DNA of 64,000 bases from Sphingomonas sp. (GCA_003248865.1 QFPK01000019.1:3405-67404); one strand, 5' to 3'; shown: positions 51,704 through 60,175, counted from the first letter of the stretch. Notes: a model not told the origin generated them from the letters alone. Translations and numbers: made by a program.

Positions 51704-52566
51704 ACCTGTCGCAGATCATTGACGGGAAGGCCCATGCGCTTCGCCTGCGCGCGGACATCGCGCAGGAGGTGATCGCACGCGTCGCCGCCGGCGCCCGCGC
51801 GCCTGCGCTGGCCGTGGTGCTGGTGGGGGAAGACCCGGCCAGCAAGGTCTATGTAAAGAACAAGATCGCCGCCTGCCATGAGGCCGGCATCACCTCCATC
51901 GAGCATCGGCGCGACACGACATTGTCCGAAGCCGATCTGCTGGCGCTGGTGGAGGCGCTGAACCGCGATGCCGGCGTGGACGGGATTCTGGTGCAGTTGC
52001 CGCTGCCCGCGCATATCGACAGCCAGCGGGTGATTTCCGCGATCTCGCCCGACAAGGATGTGGATGGCTTCCATCCTGTGAACGCCGGACGGCTGGCGAC
52101 GGGCCTGAACGGCTTCGTGCCCTGCACACCGCTGGGGTGCCTGCGGCTGCTGGAATCCACGCTGGGCGACATTTCGGGCGCCGAGGCCATCGTGATCGGC
52201 CGCTCCAACATCGTGGGGCGCCCGATGGCATCGCTGCTGATCGGGGCCTCGGCCACCGTCACTGTCGCGCACAGCCGCAGCCGCGACCTGCCTGAACTGA
52301 CCCGCCGCGCCGATATCGTGGTGGCGGCCGTGGGCCGCCCCGAAATGGTGCGCGGCGGCTGGCTGAAGCCCGGCTGCACCGTGATCGACGTGGGCATCAA
52401 CCGGGTGGCGAAGGAATCGGGCACCGGCACACGGCTGGTAGGCGACGTGGCTTTCGCGGAAGCCGCCGATGTCGCTGCGCACATCACGCCCGTGCCCGGC
52501 GGCGTGGGGCCGATGACCATCGCCTGCCTGCTGGAAAACACGCTGAAGGCGGCGTCTCGCCAATGA
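51700..52566 (+). CDS. folD: Methylenetetrahydrofolate dehydrogenase / cyclohydrolase
   Basis: FolD, bifunctional enzyme of one-carbon metabolism, interconverting methylene-, methenyl- and formyl-tetrahydrofolate with NADP. 288 residues. VKNKIAACHEAGI carries the catalytic Lys (about residue 52). Others: GILVQLPLPAHID, PDKDVDGFHPVNAGRL, FVPCTPLGCLRLL, GRSNIVGRPMA and HITPVPGGVGPMTIACLLEN. The start is TTG at 51700, overlapping the yggT stop (TTGA); it gives the normal N-terminus LSQIIDGKAHA, and no ATG or GTG is available. Confidence 0.96.
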   Translation: MNLSQIIDGKAHALRLRADIAQEVIARVAAGARAPALAVVLVGEDPASKVYVKNKIAACHEAGITSIEHRRDTTLSEADLLALVEALNRDAGVDGILVQLPLPAHIDSQRVISAISPDKDVDGFHPVNAGRLATGLNGFVPCTPLGCLRLLESTLGDISGAEAIVIGRSNIVGRPMASLLIGASATVTVAHSRSRDLPELTRRADIVVAAVGRPEMVRGGWLKPGCTVIDVGINRVAKESGTGTRLVGDVAFAEAADVAAHITPVPGGVGPMTIACLLENTLKAASRQ

Positions 52567-53189
52567 TCTTCCCGCTGGACCTGTTCATTTCCGCGCTCGT
52601 GACGCTGCTGGTGGTGATCGACCCGCCCGGGGCGGCGCCGATCTTCGCCAGCCTCACCACCCGCTCCACCCCGCAGGCGCGGCAGACCATGGCCTGGCGC
52701 TCGGTGGGGATCGCGTCGGCCATCCTATTCGGCTTCGCCATCATCGGCGAGCCCTTCCTGCGCGCGCTGGGGATCAGCCTGGACGCGTTCCGGGTGGCGG
52801 GCGGCATCATGCTGTTCCTGATCGCGCTGGACATGGTGTTCGAAACCCGGGTGAAGCGCCGCGAGGAACGGGCGAAGGCAGTGAACGACGAGGAAACCGA
52901 GGACGTCGCCGTGTTCCCGATGGCGATGCCGATGATCGCCGGGCCCGGCTCCATCGCGGCGGTGATGCTGCTGTCCCAGAAGGCGCATGGGCCGCTGGAG
53001 ACGTTCGCGGTGTTCCTGGCGCTGGCGATCGTGCTGGCGCTGACACTGATGGCCCTGCTGGCGGCCGGCCCGATCATGCGGCGCGTTGGCGCCAAGCTGG
53101 AGGGCATGATCACCCGGTTGCTGGGCGTGATCCTGGCGGCGCTGGCGGCCCAGATCGTGATCGACGGGCTGAAGGGCGCGTTCGGGTAA
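52563..53189 (+). CDS. MarC-family membrane protein
   Basis: A 208-residue six-helix membrane protein of the MarC family. Hallmarks are VVIDPPGAAPIF in helix 1 and VAVFPMAMPMIAGPGSIAAV in the middle. The family was named for the mar locus but is not shown to cause resistance; transport substrate unknown. ATG overlaps the folD stop by 4 bases, so yggT-folD-marC is one coupled unit. Confidence 0.9.
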   Translation: MIFPLDLFISALVTLLVVIDPPGAAPIFASLTTRSTPQARQTMAWRSVGIASAILFGFAIIGEPFLRALGISLDAFRVAGGIMLFLIALDMVFETRVKRREERAKAVNDEETEDVAVFPMAMPMIAGPGSIAAVMLLSQKAHGPLETFAVFLALAIVLALTLMALLAAGPIMRRVGAKLEGMITRLLGVILAALAAQIVIDGLKGAFG

Positions 53190-53252
53190 CACGCCTTCAC
53201 GGTGGCTTCGGCGAATTTTGGGCATGGTCTCGGAAAGGTTAAAAGCACACGA

Positions 53253-53293
53253 CTGTCAGGATTTTTGACAGTTTTTGACAGTGCCATTGACAG
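53253..53293 (+). promoter_or_regulatory. Candidate activator site cluster for PEP-CTERM gene 1
   Basis: CTGTCAGGATTTTTGACAG (53253-53271) matches 54338-54356 in 16 of 19 positions. Two further TGACAG boxes lie at 53276 and 53288, spaced 10 and 12 bases, about one helical turn. The 19-mer starts 83 bases before the -24 box; at gene 2 the distance is 81. This spacing fits an NtrC-type enhancer-binding protein (inference). Confidence 0.65.
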
Positions 53294-53324
53294 TTTTCTC
53301 CAGCTTCGACCTCAGCATTGCAAC

Positions 53325-53352
53325 CTGCAGGAATTTGGCATAATTCCTGCAG
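53325..53352. repeat. Perfect 11-bp inverted repeat around the sigma-54 site
   Basis: Arms CTGCAGGAATT (53325-53335) and AATTCCTGCAG (53342-53352) flank TGGCAT. It covers both promoter elements. The paralogous promoter at 54419 lacks the left arm, so this is specific to gene 1. Confidence 0.8.
53336..53351 (+). promoter_or_regulatory. Sigma-54 (-24/-12) promoter of PEP-CTERM gene 1
   Basis: TGGCATAATTCCTGCA has GG and GC at exactly 10 bases apart, matching TGGCAY-N7-TGCA. It lies 51 bases before the ATG. The same site sits inside a perfect inverted repeat, CTGCAGGAATT and AATTCCTGCAG, at 53325-53352. Confidence 0.75.
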
Positions 53353-53401
53353 ATAGATTTGGTGCGCCCAAAATGGGCCGCACTTGGGTCTGGAGAATGT
53401 G

Positions 53402-54166
53402 ATGCGTGTTCTTTCTGCAATGACTATGGCCTGCCTGCTGGCAATGCCCGCTTCTGCTGCATTTGCCGTGACGGTCACATATGAAAATCCCGGTGTGCAA
53501 AATGCGGCATCGACCCTGTTCGATTTTCTCGGGGTCGAGACTTTCGAGAATGCACCGACCGGTTCGGGCCTCACCTATGACACAACATTTGGTGGCAGCC
53601 AGATTGCTGGAGTCTACACCAATCTGCGTGTCGATAATCAAAACCAGTTTGGTTCGGCTGGCGGCGTGGGCCATCATGCGGTTGCGGCTGCAAACGACGC
53701 CGGTTATGAACTCGTGCTATCGACATCACGCCCGGAAGGTGTGAATTACTTCGGCTACTGGCTATCGGCGCTGGATTCCGGCAATGTTCTGGAATTCTAC
53801 AAGGCGGACAGCCTGATCTATACCTTCAATCCTGCCAAGGTGATCGCCGCAATCGGCGGTTGCACCCCACAACCGCAGCCTTACTGCGGCAATCCCAATG
53901 ATCCTGCTCCGCGTCGCAACCCGACCGAACAATATGCTTTCGTGAACATCTATTTTGACGGAGAAACGTTCGACAAGATCCGATTTTACGAGCTGCCCGG
54001 TGTCAACGGGAACTACGAGTCCGACAATCACACCGTCGGTTATTTTCTCGAAAAGGGCGGCAATGCGGTCCCCGAACCTGCCACCTGGGCTATGATGATC
54101 ATGGGCTTCGGGTTGGTGGGCATCGCAGCCCGTCGCAGCAGCGGCATGAGCCGCGTGGGGGGCTGA
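53402..54166 (+). CDS. PEP-CTERM secreted protein 1
   Basis: A 254-residue exported protein. Signal peptide MRVLSAMTMACLLAMPASAA. The body shows VETFENAPTGSGLTYDTTFG, VNYFGYWLSALDSGNVLEFY, CGNPNDPAP and NYESDNHTVGYFLEKGG. The C-terminus is a PEPxxWA sorting signal: VPEPATWAMMIMGFGLVGIA then AARRSSG, recognised by an exosortase (none in the window). The closest relative is the adjacent gene at 54513, with the same motif order. Both look like one beta-sandwich family. ATG at 53402 has GGAGAAT upstream. It forms a monocistronic unit with its own promoter and terminator. Confidence 0.88.
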   Translation: MRVLSAMTMACLLAMPASAAFAVTVTYENPGVQNAASTLFDFLGVETFENAPTGSGLTYDTTFGGSQIAGVYTNLRVDNQNQFGSAGGVGHHAVAAANDAGYELVLSTSRPEGVNYFGYWLSALDSGNVLEFYKADSLIYTFNPAKVIAAIGGCTPQPQPYCGNPNDPAPRRNPTEQYAFVNIYFDGETFDKIRFYELPGVNGNYESDNHTVGYFLEKGGNAVPEPATWAMMIMGFGLVGIAARRSSGMSRVGG

Positions 54167-54188
54167 GCGTCCCCATTCCAGAGGACTG

Positions 54189-54224
54189 GCGCGCTGGGAA
54201 TCTTGGTATCCAGCGCGCTTCCCC
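54189..54224 (+). terminator. Intrinsic terminator of PEP-CTERM gene 1
   Basis: GCGCGCTGG (54189-54197) pairs with CCAGCGCGC (54210-54218), followed by TTCCCCT. Strong stem, weak T tract. Confidence 0.65.
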
Positions 54225-54337
54225 TACAATACGGATGAACGCACTGCGCAACATGGGCAATGAGTGACGCATTCATCCGCCAGAAACATCAACTCAAGAC
54301 ATCTGGTTAACATACCGAAAGCCTAACAGGCACGAAT

Positions 54338-54374
54338 CCGTCGGGATTTCTGACAGATTTTACAGTAATGTCAG
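54338..54374 (+). promoter_or_regulatory. Candidate activator site cluster for PEP-CTERM gene 2
   Basis: CCGTCGGGATTTCTGACAG (54338-54356) parallels 53253-53271. TTACAG and TGTCAG follow at 54360 and 54369. The spacing to the promoter is within 2 bases of gene 1. Confidence 0.6.
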
Positions 54375-54418
54375 TTTCTGGCCGCCATTCCCCCTCTGCA
54401 AGGGCTACGTGGCCCGCT

Positions 54419-54434
54419 TGGCATGTTTCCTGCA
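54419..54434 (+). promoter_or_regulatory. Sigma-54 (-24/-12) promoter of PEP-CTERM gene 2
   Basis: TGGCATGTTTCCTGCA, with GG and GC ten bases apart. It differs from the gene 1 site in only a few spacer positions. It lies 79 bases before the ATG. Downstream leader GCCGCACTTGGGGTTGGAG is shared with gene 1. Confidence 0.75.
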
Positions 54435-54512
54435 ATCATATTGTCATGCGGCGCAATCGGCCGCTCATCGCGCGGCGAAATAATGCCGCACTTGGGGTTG
54501 GAGGATCAACAA

Positions 54513-55256
54513 ATGCGAGTTCTTCTTGGAATGGCTGCTGCCAGCCTTCTGGCTGCGCCGGCTTCTGCCGGATGGTTCGTGAACTATGAAGCAGCCGGTG
54601 TGCAGAACACCACTGCAGGCTTCAGCACCGTGGGTGTCGAGACCTTCACAGGCCAGCCCACAGGCTCCGCTGCAAACTTCGTCACCGATTTCGGCACCAG
54701 CGGCGCCATCGTTGCCACCTACACCGGCGGACGGATCGACACGGCGAACCAGTATGGCTCGGCCGGCGGCACCGGCAACCATATCGTGACCTTTTCGAAT
54801 CTCGATCCGATCACGATCGATTTCACCACGACACTGCCAGAAGGCCTGACCTATTTCGGTTACTGGCTGTCCGCGCTGAACCCGGGCAATCAGCTGCAAT
54901 TCTATAATGGGGCGACGCTGCTTGCCACCATCAATCCAGGCGATGTTTCCGGCCACACGGGTTCGTGCCCGAACAGCTATTGCGGCAACCCGAACCCGCC
55001 GTTCCTGGGGCAGAACGGCGGCGAGCCCTATGCCTTCCTGAACATCTATTTCACGGGCGGCGACAACTACAACAAGATCGTCATCACGCAGACGGCCGGT
55101 GGCGGCTACGAATCCGACAACCACACCGTCGGCTTCTACACCTCCGTGGGCGGCATCCCTGAGCCCGCCACCTGGGCCATGATGATCATGGGCTTCGGGC
55201 TGGTCGGCGTGGCCGCGCGCCGCCGGAGCAGCATGGCAACCCGCACGCTCGCCTGA
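54513..55256 (+). CDS. PEP-CTERM secreted protein 2 (paralogue of the preceding gene)
   Basis: A 247-residue exported protein. Signal peptide MRVLLGMAAASLLAAPASAG. The body follows protein 1: VETFTGQPTGSAANFVTDFG, LTYFGYWLSALNPGNQLQFY, CGNPNPPFLG and GYESDNHTVGFYTSVGG. PEPxxWA signal: IPEPATWAMMIMGFGLVGVA then AARRRSS. ATG at 54513 has GGAGG nine bases upstream; the longer frame from 54423 would start inside the promoter. The whole transcription unit, including promoter, leader and gene, appears duplicated with protein 1. Confidence 0.9.
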   Translation: MRVLLGMAAASLLAAPASAGWFVNYEAAGVQNTTAGFSTVGVETFTGQPTGSAANFVTDFGTSGAIVATYTGGRIDTANQYGSAGGTGNHIVTFSNLDPITIDFTTTLPEGLTYFGYWLSALNPGNQLQFYNGATLLATINPGDVSGHTGSCPNSYCGNPNPPFLGQNGGEPYAFLNIYFTGGDNYNKIVITQTAGGGYESDNHTVGFYTSVGGIPEPATWAMMIMGFGLVGVAARRRSSMATRTLA

Positions 55257-55279
55257 GTTGACAGGTTCCTAAGGCGGGA

Positions 55280-55316
55280 GGCGCCGGAAACTTCGGTTCC
55301 GGCGCCTTTCCCTTTT
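55280..55316 (+). terminator. Intrinsic terminator of PEP-CTERM gene 2
   Basis: GGCGCCGGAA (55280-55289) pairs with TTCCGGCGCC (55297-55306) across ACTTCGG, followed by TTTCCCTTTT. Strong candidate 23 bases after the stop. Confidence 0.8.
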
Positions 55317-55651
55317 GTGCCGTCAACCGGCGTGGCCGCAGGCGACCATTCCTCATTCCCCGCTCAGCCTGAGTGGGATGGGGAGTGGGTCGGGGCGACG
55401 GAGAGCGGAACCGTTCGCCCGAATCCGGGCAGGCCATGGTCGTTCGAAACATACATGAGCACCCATCGATTCCCTGCCCGTGCGGCAAGCAAAACTATCT
55501 CCGCCCTCACCGTAGCGCTTAGGTTTCCACACCCGAACCGGTGGCGGAATCGCGCATGCCCGCCGCCTGCCCCTTGCACTTTTGTTGAAGCATGGTGACA
55601 TTCAGGCCGTAGCTCATGAGTCTTTCGCTCATGACAGGTCAGGAAGGTCTG
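55317..55651. other. 335-base spacer before clpA, no gene recognised
   Basis: Contains a GCTCAGCCTGAG repeat remnant (55361-55375) followed by GTGGGATGGGGAGTGGGT. The remainder shows no recognisable gene or RNA. AGGAAGG lies just before the clpA ATG. Confidence 0.5.
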
Positions 55652-57994
55652 ATGCCCTCATTCTCCAGAGACCTTGAATCCACGCTCCACAACGCGCTCG
55701 CCGAAGCCAGCCGCCGGCGCCATGAATATGCAACGCTCGAACATCTGTTGCTGGCGCTGATCGGGGACAATCATGCCTCGGTCGTGATGAAGGCCTGCGG
55801 GGTCGATCTCGACGAACTCTCCGCGCAGGTCACCCGCTATCTCGATACCGAACTGGGCAGCCTGAAGGCCGACAGCTCGGTCGATCCCTCGCCCACCGCC
55901 GGCTTCCAGCGGGTGGTGCAGCGCGCGATCCTGCATGTGCAATCCTCCGGCCGGGAAGAAGTGACTGGCGCCAATGTGCTGGTCGCGCTGTTCTCGGAAC
56001 GGGAAAGCCATGCCGTCTATTTCCTGCAGCAGCAGGACATGACGCGGCTGGACGCGGTTTCCTACATCAGCCACGGCATCGCCAAGACGGCGGGCATGTC
56101 CGAGCCCAAGGCGCCCAAGGGCGCCGAGGAGCAGCCGGAGGCCAAGGACGACAAGCGCGAAGGCCGGCAGAAGGCACCGGAATCGGCGCTGAAGCAGTTC
56201 ACCGTGAACCTCAACGACAAGGCCAAAACCGGCAAGATCGACGTGCTGATCGGCCGCGAGGCCGAGGTGGACCGCACCATCCAGATCCTCTGCCGCCGGT
56301 CCAAGAACAACCCGCTGTATGTGGGCGATCCGGGCGTCGGGAAAACGGCGATTGCCGAAGGCCTGGCGCTGAAGATCATCCAGGGCGAGGTGCCCGACGT
56401 GCTGAAGCCGGCCACCATCTACGCGCTCGACATGGGCGCGCTGCTGGCGGGCACCCGCTATCGCGGGGACTTCGAGGAGCGGCTGAAGAATGTGGTGTCG
56501 GAGCTTGAGAAGCTGCCGCACGCCGTGCTGTTCATCGACGAGATCCACACGGTGATCGGCGCCGGTGCCACATCGGGCGGGGCGATGGACGCCTCCAACC
56601 TGCTGAAGCCGGCGCTGTCCTCGGGTGCGATCCGCTGCATCGGCTCCACCACCTACAAGGAGTTCCGCAATCACTTCGAGAAGGACCGCGCCCTGCTGCG
56701 CCGGTTCCAGAAGATCGACGTGAACGAACCCACGGTGGAGGACACGATCAAGATCCTCACCGGGCTGAAGCCTGCGTTCGAGAAGCACCACAGGGTGCGC
56801 TACACCCCCGACGCCATCAAGTCGGCGGTGGAGCTGTCCGCGCGCTACATCAACGACCGCAAGCTGCCGGATAAGGCCATCGACGTGATCGACGAGAGTG
56901 GATCGGCGCAGATGCTGGTGCCGGAAGCCAAGCGCAAGCGGGTGATCGGCGTGAAAGAGATTGAGGCCGTGATCGCCACCATGGCGCGCATCCCGCCGAA
57001 ATCCGTTTCCACCGACGACAAGAAGGTGCTGCAGAATCTGGACGCCGAGTTGAAGCGCGTGGTGTTCGGGCAGGATAAGGCCATCGAGCTGCTGGCGTCC
57101 GCCATCAAGCTGAGCCGGGCGGGCCTGCGCGAGCCGAACAAGCCCATCGGCAACTATCTCTTCTCCGGCCCGACCGGGGTTGGGAAAACCGAGGTGGCGC
57201 GCCAGCTCGCCAACATCCTGGGCATTCCGCTGACGCGGTTCGACATGTCGGAATATATGGAGCGCCATTCGGTCAGCCGGCTGATCGGCGCGCCTCCGGG
57301 CTATGTCGGCTTCGATCAGGGCGGGCTGCTGACGGATGCGGTGGATCAGAACCCGCACAGCGTGCTGCTGCTGGACGAGATCGAGAAGGCGCATCCGGAT
57401 CTCTACAACATCCTGTTGCAGGTGATGGACAATGGAAAGCTGACCGATCACCACGGCAAGACGGTGGATTTCCGCAACACCATCCTGATCATGACGACCA
57501 ATGCCGGCGCCGCCGACATGCAGCGCGAAGGGCTGGGCTTCGGCGCGGGCCAGCGCGTGGGCGAGGATGAGGAAGCCATCAAGCGGATGTTCACGCCGGA
57601 GTTCCGCAACCGGCTGGATGCCATCGTGCCGTTCGATTATCTGCCGCCCAGCATCGTGGCGCGGGTGATCGACAAGTTCATCATCCAGCTGGAGCTGCAG
57701 CTCGCCGAGCGCGACGTGCATATCGCGCTGGAGGATGACGCCCGCGAATGGCTGATCGCGCGCGGCTATGACAAGCTCTATGGCGCGCGGCCCCTGGGCC
57801 GGCTGATCCAGGAGTCGATCAAGCGTCCGCTGGCTGATGAACTTCTGTTCGGCAAGCTGGTGAACGGCGGCGAGGTGCGGGTGCATGTGAAGGACGACAA
57901 GCCCGCCTTCGAGATCATCTCCGCCGCGCCCAAGCCCAAGCGCAGCCGGAAGAAGGCAACGGCCCTGCCCGCGCCCTCGGACGAACAGGGCTGA
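55652..57994 (+). CDS. clpA: ATP-dependent Clp protease ATP-binding subunit ClpA
   Basis: A 780-residue AAA+ unfoldase that feeds ClpP. N-domain opening PSFSRDLESTLHNALAEASR then HEYATLEHLLLALIGD. First nucleotide-binding domain: Walker A GDPGVGKTAIAEG, sensor region IGAGATSGGAMDASNLLKPA. Second: GPTGVGKTEVARQL and VLLLDEIEKAHPDLYN. The C-terminus is Lys/Arg-rich. ATG at 55652 has AGGAAGG upstream; the frame from 55616 adds 12 non-conserved residues. The adaptor gene clpS, usually just upstream in alphaproteobacteria, is absent from this spot. Confidence 0.96.
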   Translation: MPSFSRDLESTLHNALAEASRRRHEYATLEHLLLALIGDNHASVVMKACGVDLDELSAQVTRYLDTELGSLKADSSVDPSPTAGFQRVVQRAILHVQSSGREEVTGANVLVALFSERESHAVYFLQQQDMTRLDAVSYISHGIAKTAGMSEPKAPKGAEEQPEAKDDKREGRQKAPESALKQFTVNLNDKAKTGKIDVLIGREAEVDRTIQILCRRSKNNPLYVGDPGVGKTAIAEGLALKIIQGEVPDVLKPATIYALDMGALLAGTRYRGDFEERLKNVVSELEKLPHAVLFIDEIHTVIGAGATSGGAMDASNLLKPALSSGAIRCIGSTTYKEFRNHFEKDRALLRRFQKIDVNEPTVEDTIKILTGLKPAFEKHHRVRYTPDAIKSAVELSARYINDRKLPDKAIDVIDESGSAQMLVPEAKRKRVIGVKEIEAVIATMARIPPKSVSTDDKKVLQNLDAELKRVVFGQDKAIELLASAIKLSRAGLREPNKPIGNYLFSGPTGVGKTEVARQLANILGIPLTRFDMSEYMERHSVSRLIGAPPGYVGFDQGGLLTDAVDQNPHSVLLLDEIEKAHPDLYNILLQVMDNGKLTDHHGKTVDFRNTILIMTTNAGAADMQREGLGFGAGQRVGEDEEAIKRMFTPEFRNRLDAIVPFDYLPPSIVARVIDKFIIQLELQLAERDVHIALEDDAREWLIARGYDKLYGARPLGRLIQESIKRPLADELLFGKLVNGGEVRVHVKDDKPAFEIISAAPKPKRSRKKATALPAPSDEQG

Positions 57995-58326
57995 CACGCA
58001 TCAGGGCGCCGATCCTGCTGGCGGCAATCGCCGCAGTCGGCGCCCTGAACCTGTGGACGATGTGGCTGTTCCTTGTCGACAAGGCTCGCGCCGCCAAACG
58101 TCCGACCAATCAGCCAGGACAATCCTGGGTGAAATCCGCGTCGCGCATTCCCGAGCGCGAACTATTGTTGCTGGCCGCACTCGGCGGCACGCCGGGCGCC
58201 TATGCCGCGCGGCATCTGTTCCGCCACAAGACGCGCAAGCAGCCCTTTTCCGACCGGCTGCGGATGATCGCCTTCGCTCAGGTCATGGCGCTGGCGGCAC
58301 TGGCCGGCTGGTTCGTCACCGTCTGA
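57991..58326 (+). CDS. DUF1294 membrane protein, possible CTG start
   Basis: Small membrane protein of the DUF1294 family. The core is RIPERELLLLAALGGTPGAY then RHLFRHKTRKQPFSDRL, and a closing helix. The first ATG (58060) would cut the family's first helix. The in-frame region upstream, PILLAAIAAVGALNLWTMWL, matches the usual opening helix but has no ATG, GTG or TTG. CTG at 57991 overlaps the clpA stop in the same 4-base way as other coupled genes here. If the CTG is used the protein has 111 residues, otherwise 88. Function unknown. Confidence 0.6.
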   Translation: MTRIRAPILLAAIAAVGALNLWTMWLFLVDKARAAKRPTNQPGQSWVKSASRIPERELLLLAALGGTPGAYAARHLFRHKTRKQPFSDRLRMIAFAQVMALAALAGWFVTV

Positions 58327-58399
58327 CCTTTCAACGCCGGAACCTTTGCCGCCGGGCGGCGTTCCCGCAGCATCTCGCAAGGCTGGAGGGAGAGGCAAG

Positions 58400-58882
58400 A
58401 TGGCGACCGAACGCGAATTGAGAGAGAAGCTGTGGAAGGCGCTGAAGAGCGACCGCACAATGATGCTGGGGCTGGACGGCCATGAAGATGGCCACGCCCG
58501 GCCGATGACGGCGCAGGTGGAAGAGGAAGGTGGGCCGATCTGGTTCTTCACCTCTGCCGACAACGGGCTGGTGGAGGGCCTTTCGCGGGGCAACCACGCC
58601 GTCGGCACCTTCGCGGCCAAGGGCCATGACCTGTTCGCCACCCTGCACGGCCCGCTGACTCTGGATGGGGACCGCGCCACCATCGACCGGCTGTGGAACC
58701 CCTTCATCGCGGCCTGGTACCAAGGCGGCAAGGATGACCCCACGTTGCGCCTGCTGCGGCTGGACGCGACCGAAGCGCAGGTCTGGCTGAACGAGAACAA
58801 TCTGTTCGCCGGGCTGAAGATGCTGCTGGGGATCAACCCGCAGAAGGATTATGCCGACAAGACGGCAACGGTCGCGCTGTAG
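58400..58882 (+). CDS. Pyridoxamine 5'-phosphate oxidase-like stress protein
   Basis: A 160-residue split-barrel flavin-binding-type protein of the general-stress / pyridoxamine-phosphate-oxidase-like group. Visible: LWKALKSDRTMMLGLDG, RPMTAQVEEEGGPIWFFTSA, HDLFATLHGPLTLDGDRATI and a C-terminal LRLDATEAQVWLNEN. ATG at 58400 has GGAGGGAGAGG upstream. FMN or F420-like binding is possible; the catalytic role is unknown. Confidence 0.85.
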   Translation: MATERELREKLWKALKSDRTMMLGLDGHEDGHARPMTAQVEEEGGPIWFFTSADNGLVEGLSRGNHAVGTFAAKGHDLFATLHGPLTLDGDRATIDRLWNPFIAAWYQGGKDDPTLRLLRLDATEAQVWLNENNLFAGLKMLLGINPQKDYADKTATVAL

Positions 58883-59000
58883 CGCCACGACAGCACATGG
58901 CCCCAAGGTTGCGCGAATCTGCGAACCCCGCTATGGGCCCGCGCTTCGCTGGTACGGCACACCCTGGAGGTGCCGGGCGATCTGAAAATTGGAGAATGAC

Positions 59001-59609
59001 ATGTCTGATGTGCTGACGCTCGCCGCGGAAGCACGCGACCGGGCTGGCAAGGGAGCCTCCCGGGCGATGCGGCGAGAAGGCCGGGTTCCGGCCGTGATCT
59101 ACGGCAACAAGGAAACCGCCGTTTCCATCCACGTCGAGGAAAAGCGGCTGGCGAAGCTGCTGTCGACCGGCCACTTCATGAACTCGGTGGTTGAGATCGA
59201 GATCGACGGCAAGTCCTACCACACGCTGCCGCGCGACGTGCAGTTCCACCCGGTGAACGATCGCCCGATCCACGTGGACTTCCTGCGCGTGACCGACGAG
59301 ACGCTGATCGCGGTGAACGTGCCCGTGCGCTTCGAGAATGAAGCCGCCTCGCCGGGCCTGAAGCGCGGTGGTGTGCTGAACGTGGTGCGCCACGAAGTCG
59401 AGTTGCGCTGCCCCGCCGGCTCCGTGCCGCACGACGTGGTGGTGGACGTGTCCGGCTTCGATGTGGGCGATTCGATCCACATCTCGGCCGTGAAGCTGCC
59501 GTCCGGCGTGAAGACCGTGATCGAACGCGACTTCACCATCGCCACCATCGTGGCGCCGTCCGGGCTGAAGAGCCAGGAAGGTGAAGCCGAAGGCGAAGCG
59601 GCAGCCTGA
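59001..59609 (+). CDS. rplY: Ribosomal protein bL25 (CTC/general-stress form)
   Basis: A 202-residue bL25 with both the 5S rRNA-binding N-domain (ARDRAGKGASRAMRREGRVP then AVIYG) and the C-terminal beta domain (VPVRFENEAASPGLKRGGVL). The acidic tail ends EGEAEGEAAA. ATG at 59001 has GGAGAATGAC. The pth gene follows with one-base overlap. Confidence 0.96.
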   Translation: MSDVLTLAAEARDRAGKGASRAMRREGRVPAVIYGNKETAVSIHVEEKRLAKLLSTGHFMNSVVEIEIDGKSYHTLPRDVQFHPVNDRPIHVDFLRVTDETLIAVNVPVRFENEAASPGLKRGGVLNVVRHEVELRCPAGSVPHDVVVDVSGFDVGDSIHISAVKLPSGVKTVIERDFTIATIVAPSGLKSQEGEAEGEAAA

Positions 59610-60175
59610 TGTTGCTGTTTGCCGGGCTGGGCAATCCCGGCCCGGCTTACGCCCTCAACCGCCACAATGTGGGGTTCATGGCCGTGGACATCATCCATGA
59701 TGTCCACGGCTTTTCCCCATGGAAGAGCCGCTTTCAGGGCCTGACCGCCGAAGGGCGGCTGGGCGGAGAGAAGGTCGTGCTGCTGAAGCCGATGACCTTC
59801 ATGAACGAAAGCGGCCGCTCCGTGGGCGAGGCGTTGCGCTTCTTCAAGCTGGAGCCCGCGGCGCTGACCGTGTTCCACGACGAGCTGGACCTGGACCCGT
59901 TCCGGGTGAAGGTGAAGAGCGGCGGCGGGGCGGCGGGGCAGAACGGCATCCGATCCATCATCGCCCATGCGGGCGCGGAGTTCCGCCGCGTGCGGATCGG
60001 CATCGGCCATCCGGGCCACAAGGACAGGGTGACGGCGCATGTGCTGGGCAATTTCGCGAAAGCCGATGAGGAAAGACTGGCCGACATGCTGAGTGACATC
60101 GCCGATCTCGCCCCCCTGCTGGCAGACGGGGACGAGCCCCGCTTCATGAGCGACCTGGCGCTGCGCCAGCAATGA
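59609..60175 (+). CDS. pth: Peptidyl-tRNA hydrolase
   Basis: Pth, which recycles peptidyl-tRNA. 188 residues. GLGNPGPAYALNRHNVGFMA carries Asn and catalytic His (about residues 8 and 18). KPMTFMNESGRSV and FHDELDLDPFRVKVK follow, with the catalytic Asp; GGGAAGQNGIRSI is intact. It overlaps rplY by one base and the next GNAT gene by 4 bases. Confidence 0.97.
   Translation: MLLFAGLGNPGPAYALNRHNVGFMAVDIIHDVHGFSPWKSRFQGLTAEGRLGGEKVVLLKPMTFMNESGRSVGEALRFFKLEPAALTVFHDELDLDPFRVKVKSGGGAAGQNGIRSIIAHAGAEFRRVRIGIGHPGHKDRVTAHVLGNFAKADEERLADMLSDIADLAPLLADGDEPRFMSDLALRQQ

Noticed and set aside
53253..53293. TGACAG repeats as a CRISPR or origin iteron array
   Set aside because: Only a few hexamers, positioned at fixed distance from a sigma-54 promoter and repeated in the paralogous unit.
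55658..57997. 779-residue frame antisense to clpA
   Set aside because: Mirror of a GC-rich coding gene; no motif, whereas the sense strand encodes complete ClpA.
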